A DNA stretch of 64,000 nucleotides from Eudromia elegans (Eukaryota > Chordata > Aves > Tinamiformes > Tinamidae): positions 6,923,430 through 6,987,429 of the forward strand of contig PTEX01000003.1 in NCBI GenBank assembly GCA_003342815.1, written 5' to 3'. Positions 61,901-64,000 of this stretch are shown here, piece after piece. Position numbers and translations under genes: made by a program. The notes under the pieces were generated by a model. That model was not told the origin of the DNA. It searched no databases and worked only from the letters and a program-made list of their open reading frames with translations. Every line of letters starts with the position of its first letter. Positions within the stretch are counted from its first letter, which is position 1.

Positions 61901-64000
61901 CACACGCGGAATGACTCCCCTGCGCCCAGCGGATAGCTGACCTCTGCTCGCTGGCGCACCACGGCGAAGGCGAGCGTTAAAAATACGGCTGAGCTGCCGT
62001 GGGTGCCACAGCCAAGGCTGCAGCTCAGCGGTGCCGCCAGGCAGTGCTTAGCAGGAGACCTCGGGGTAGGAGGAAAAGCAAAGCCGTGCTCCAGCACTGA
62101 TCTTCCCACACCAGGAGACAGTCAGTGCCTTTCCTCCTCATTGCCTTTTCTGCTGTCAGAACTTGCTGCCTGACCTCTTGCTTTTGGTTTCTCTTGGTGT
62201 CAAGGGGAAATGCTGGAGCAAGGAGCTGCTGCTGGGGTCTCTTCCTTCTGGCAGGACTCTATAAAGCAGTCAGCCCTGTCAAGTGCCCTCCACTGCCCAG
62301 CCTTGAAGAACAGATAGGGCCAAGAGGTCAGCCCAGCAGCTGGCAGGAGCTGCATGACCAGGTTGTGGCTGGGTTACCTGCCAAGGCCTCCATCTCACCC
62401 ACAGCACGGGCACTGCCAGAGCAGTGGAGAAGAGATGCGGTCAGTTCCCAGCCCTGTGAAGGGCAGTGAGGGAGCTAGATGGACAGATACACACCATGGG
62501 TCCTCTCAGCCTCTGCCTCCAGGGTGGACTCAAGTGTTTTGCCCTTCCAAGGGGCTCTAGATCCTGGCTGGGTTTCTGTACCTGCACAATAACCTGCTGG
62601 CAGAGTGAGCCCTGTGACTACCAGCTTCACCCTTGCATCAAAATCATGAAAGTCAGCATGTCCCGGTATGAGGCACACCGGGGCAATACACACCTGTGTT
62701 ACTTGTGTTACACACACCTGTGTTGCGTGTGTTAGTTCAAGTTACTTCAACACACAGGTGTGCTACCCTTGGCTGCAGGATTCACGCTGCTAAAGCAGTT
62801 CAGCTTCCATTCGAGACAGAGAAGCTGCTCTTTTCTATCTCCTGTTGTCGGAGAGAAAAGCTTGAGCACAGGAACCCCTGAATTGCTCTTCCAGGAAAAA
62901 GAAAAAAAAAAAAAGGAATAAAATAATAAGGTAGAGACTTCTCAGATCCCTTGATTTCTAGGCTGACTTACTGATCTGAGGGAAGGGGATACCCGAGTCA
63001 TTACTTCTGAATCCCTGGAAATGTTGTGTAACTATATCCTACCAATATCTTTGGTGGGTTTGCTGCCAGGAGGGCTTATTCATATGGAGGAATTTGAATT
63101 AAAAAATTGCCTGACATAAAGAAAAAAATGCCCTTGTCAAAAAAAAATGTGCTTCAGGCCAGAGTCCTTAGTGCATAGAGCTGCCTGCAGTGTGATAAAA
63201 CTGGAAACCTCTTCACCCTACAAACACGCACGCCCAGCAGGTGCCCACAGATTTTAAAGAGACTCAGAAAGCACAAAACCAGTTAGAGAGAAGTCAAAAC
63301 AGAGCAGAAATCCAAGAGCAGCAAATCCTCTCTCCCCCCTTACCAAGTTAAAGGGAAGGCTAAGCTTGGCCAGCTCATCATCCCAAAGGAATGAGATTCC
63401 TGGTGACACAGTGAGATCACTCCAGCGCTTCCTGGACCCTGGCAGCTGCACCCAGCAAACCCGGGCAGACGTCACGGTCCCGGGCAGCTCCAGGAAAGAG
63501 GGGGGCTGCTTTTAAAGGCAGCACAGCAGGGTGGAAGGAGCGGAGCAGAGCTGCGACTGCAGAGCAACAGGTGTAAATCTGCTGGGCGCAGCTCCAGCAG
63601 CAGCCCAAAACCCCACACGGCTCAGTTAAAAACCCACTGTCCCACTGGATCATCAGAAACGTGTCAAATACATCAGCACTTTTGTGGTGGAAAGAACATG
63701 GAGAAACTCAAGGTGAGAACAGTGGCATACCAGACCAGGCTGGCTCAGCGCTGCAGGCTCGTTATGTCAGAGCCTGGTTGAAGCAGTGCTAGTAGTTACC
63801 GTGTGCGCTAACGCACCCCGTTGCCTCCTCCCACGCTGAGGGCAGCTGGGCGCAGAGCTAGCCCCGGTGCCGTGATTCCCTCCTCTCCAAGAAAACGGCA
63901 CAACCAGAGGGAAGTGTCTAGACTGGCTACATGTTAAACCACACGGCTATTTCATAGAGTCTGGCCCCTACCAGTTTTAGAAATTTCCTGGGGTTCTTGG
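58920..64000. other. Intergenic DNA or intron, no gene recognised
   Basis: Ordinary composition, with open frames below about 115 codons and none recognisable. An imperfect tandem/inverted repeat lies at 62689-62762 and an A-rich tract at about 62898-62915. If the island at 58.4-58.9 kb is a rightward promoter, this stretch would be its first intron; nothing in the sequence decides this. Confidence 0.5.
62689..62762. repeat. Imperfect tandem plus inverted repeat of CACACCTGTGTT
   Basis: CACACCTGTGTT occurs at 62689-62700 and again at 62713-62724. The near reverse complement CAACACACAGGTGTG lies at 62748-62762. The arms at 62713-62725 and 62748-62762 can pair, with one two-base bulge. Each copy also carries a CACCTG/CAGGTG E-box. 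Confidence 0.7.

Noticed and set aside
1-64000. Searched by eye for LTR/endogenous retroviral genes, tRNA genes, rRNA, CRISPR arrays and CASQ2 or SLC22A15 exons
   Set aside because: No gag/pol/env-like frame, primer-binding site, cloverleaf, regularly spaced repeat array or recognisable exon of those neighbours was found. Short exons could still be missed without alignment.

Overview
The window looks like bird nuclear DNA. It carries CR1 LINE fragments of avian type, meaning 3'-anchored, 5'-truncated copies that end in ATTCTATG-type octamers. I saw no L1, Alu or other mammalian SINE. It is mostly unique non-coding DNA with one large CpG island, and two blocks of N fall in the most GC-rich parts. 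Nothing resembles a bacterial operon, phage, plasmid or CRISPR array. The species cannot be named from the sequence.

Only one protein-coding gene can be supported: NHLH2 (HEN2), a neuronal/neuroendocrine basic helix-loop-helix transcription factor. It lies on the + strand with its coding exon at about 35947-36335. The N-terminus is diagnostic for NHLH2 rather than NHLH1, and the C-terminal bHLH domain is complete. A 78-N gap removes the middle of the protein, including the start of the basic region. The N count does not keep the reading frame, so the gap length is a placeholder. A long AU- and GU-rich 3' UTR follows, ending at tandem AATAAA signals (37533-37551). Upstream is a CpG island of about 3 kb (33.2-36.4 kb). 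It holds a good splice acceptor directly before the ATG (AG at 35937-35938) and strong donor candidates at 34051 and 34334, so the gene probably has a non-coding first exon and an intron of about 1.6-1.9 kb.

Layout: 1-32.7 kb is intergenic, with several blocks that read like conserved regulatory DNA (about 7.9, 12.7-13.3 and 15.0-15.4 kb), simple repeats, and a repeat cluster at 25.3-26.7 kb. That cluster holds a young-looking CR1 and a short CR1 tail on the - strand, and an older CR1-like LINE on the + strand. From 32.7 to 37.6 kb is NHLH2 with its promoter region. From 37.6 to 58.4 kb is intergenic DNA with another old CR1-like LINE (42.7-43.7 kb) and the longest CR1 copy (48.6-49.4 kb, - strand, 277-codon open frame of the reverse-transcriptase C-terminal part). 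A second, smaller CpG island sits around a 170-N gap at 58.4-58.9 kb and could be the promoter of an unseen neighbour. The rest to 64 kb shows no gene.

I found no convincing undescribed biological system. The points most worth a second look are: a possible in-frame upstream ATG created by the inferred NHLH2 splice, directly overlapping the stop of a short uORF; complementary purine/pyrimidine tracts within the inferred 5' exon; the orphan CpG island at 58.4-58.9 kb; and the candidate enhancers flanking NHLH2. In mammals NHLH2 lies in a gene-poor interval between CASQ2 and SLC22A15. I recognised no exon of either gene here, which fits a long regulatory desert around NHLH2.
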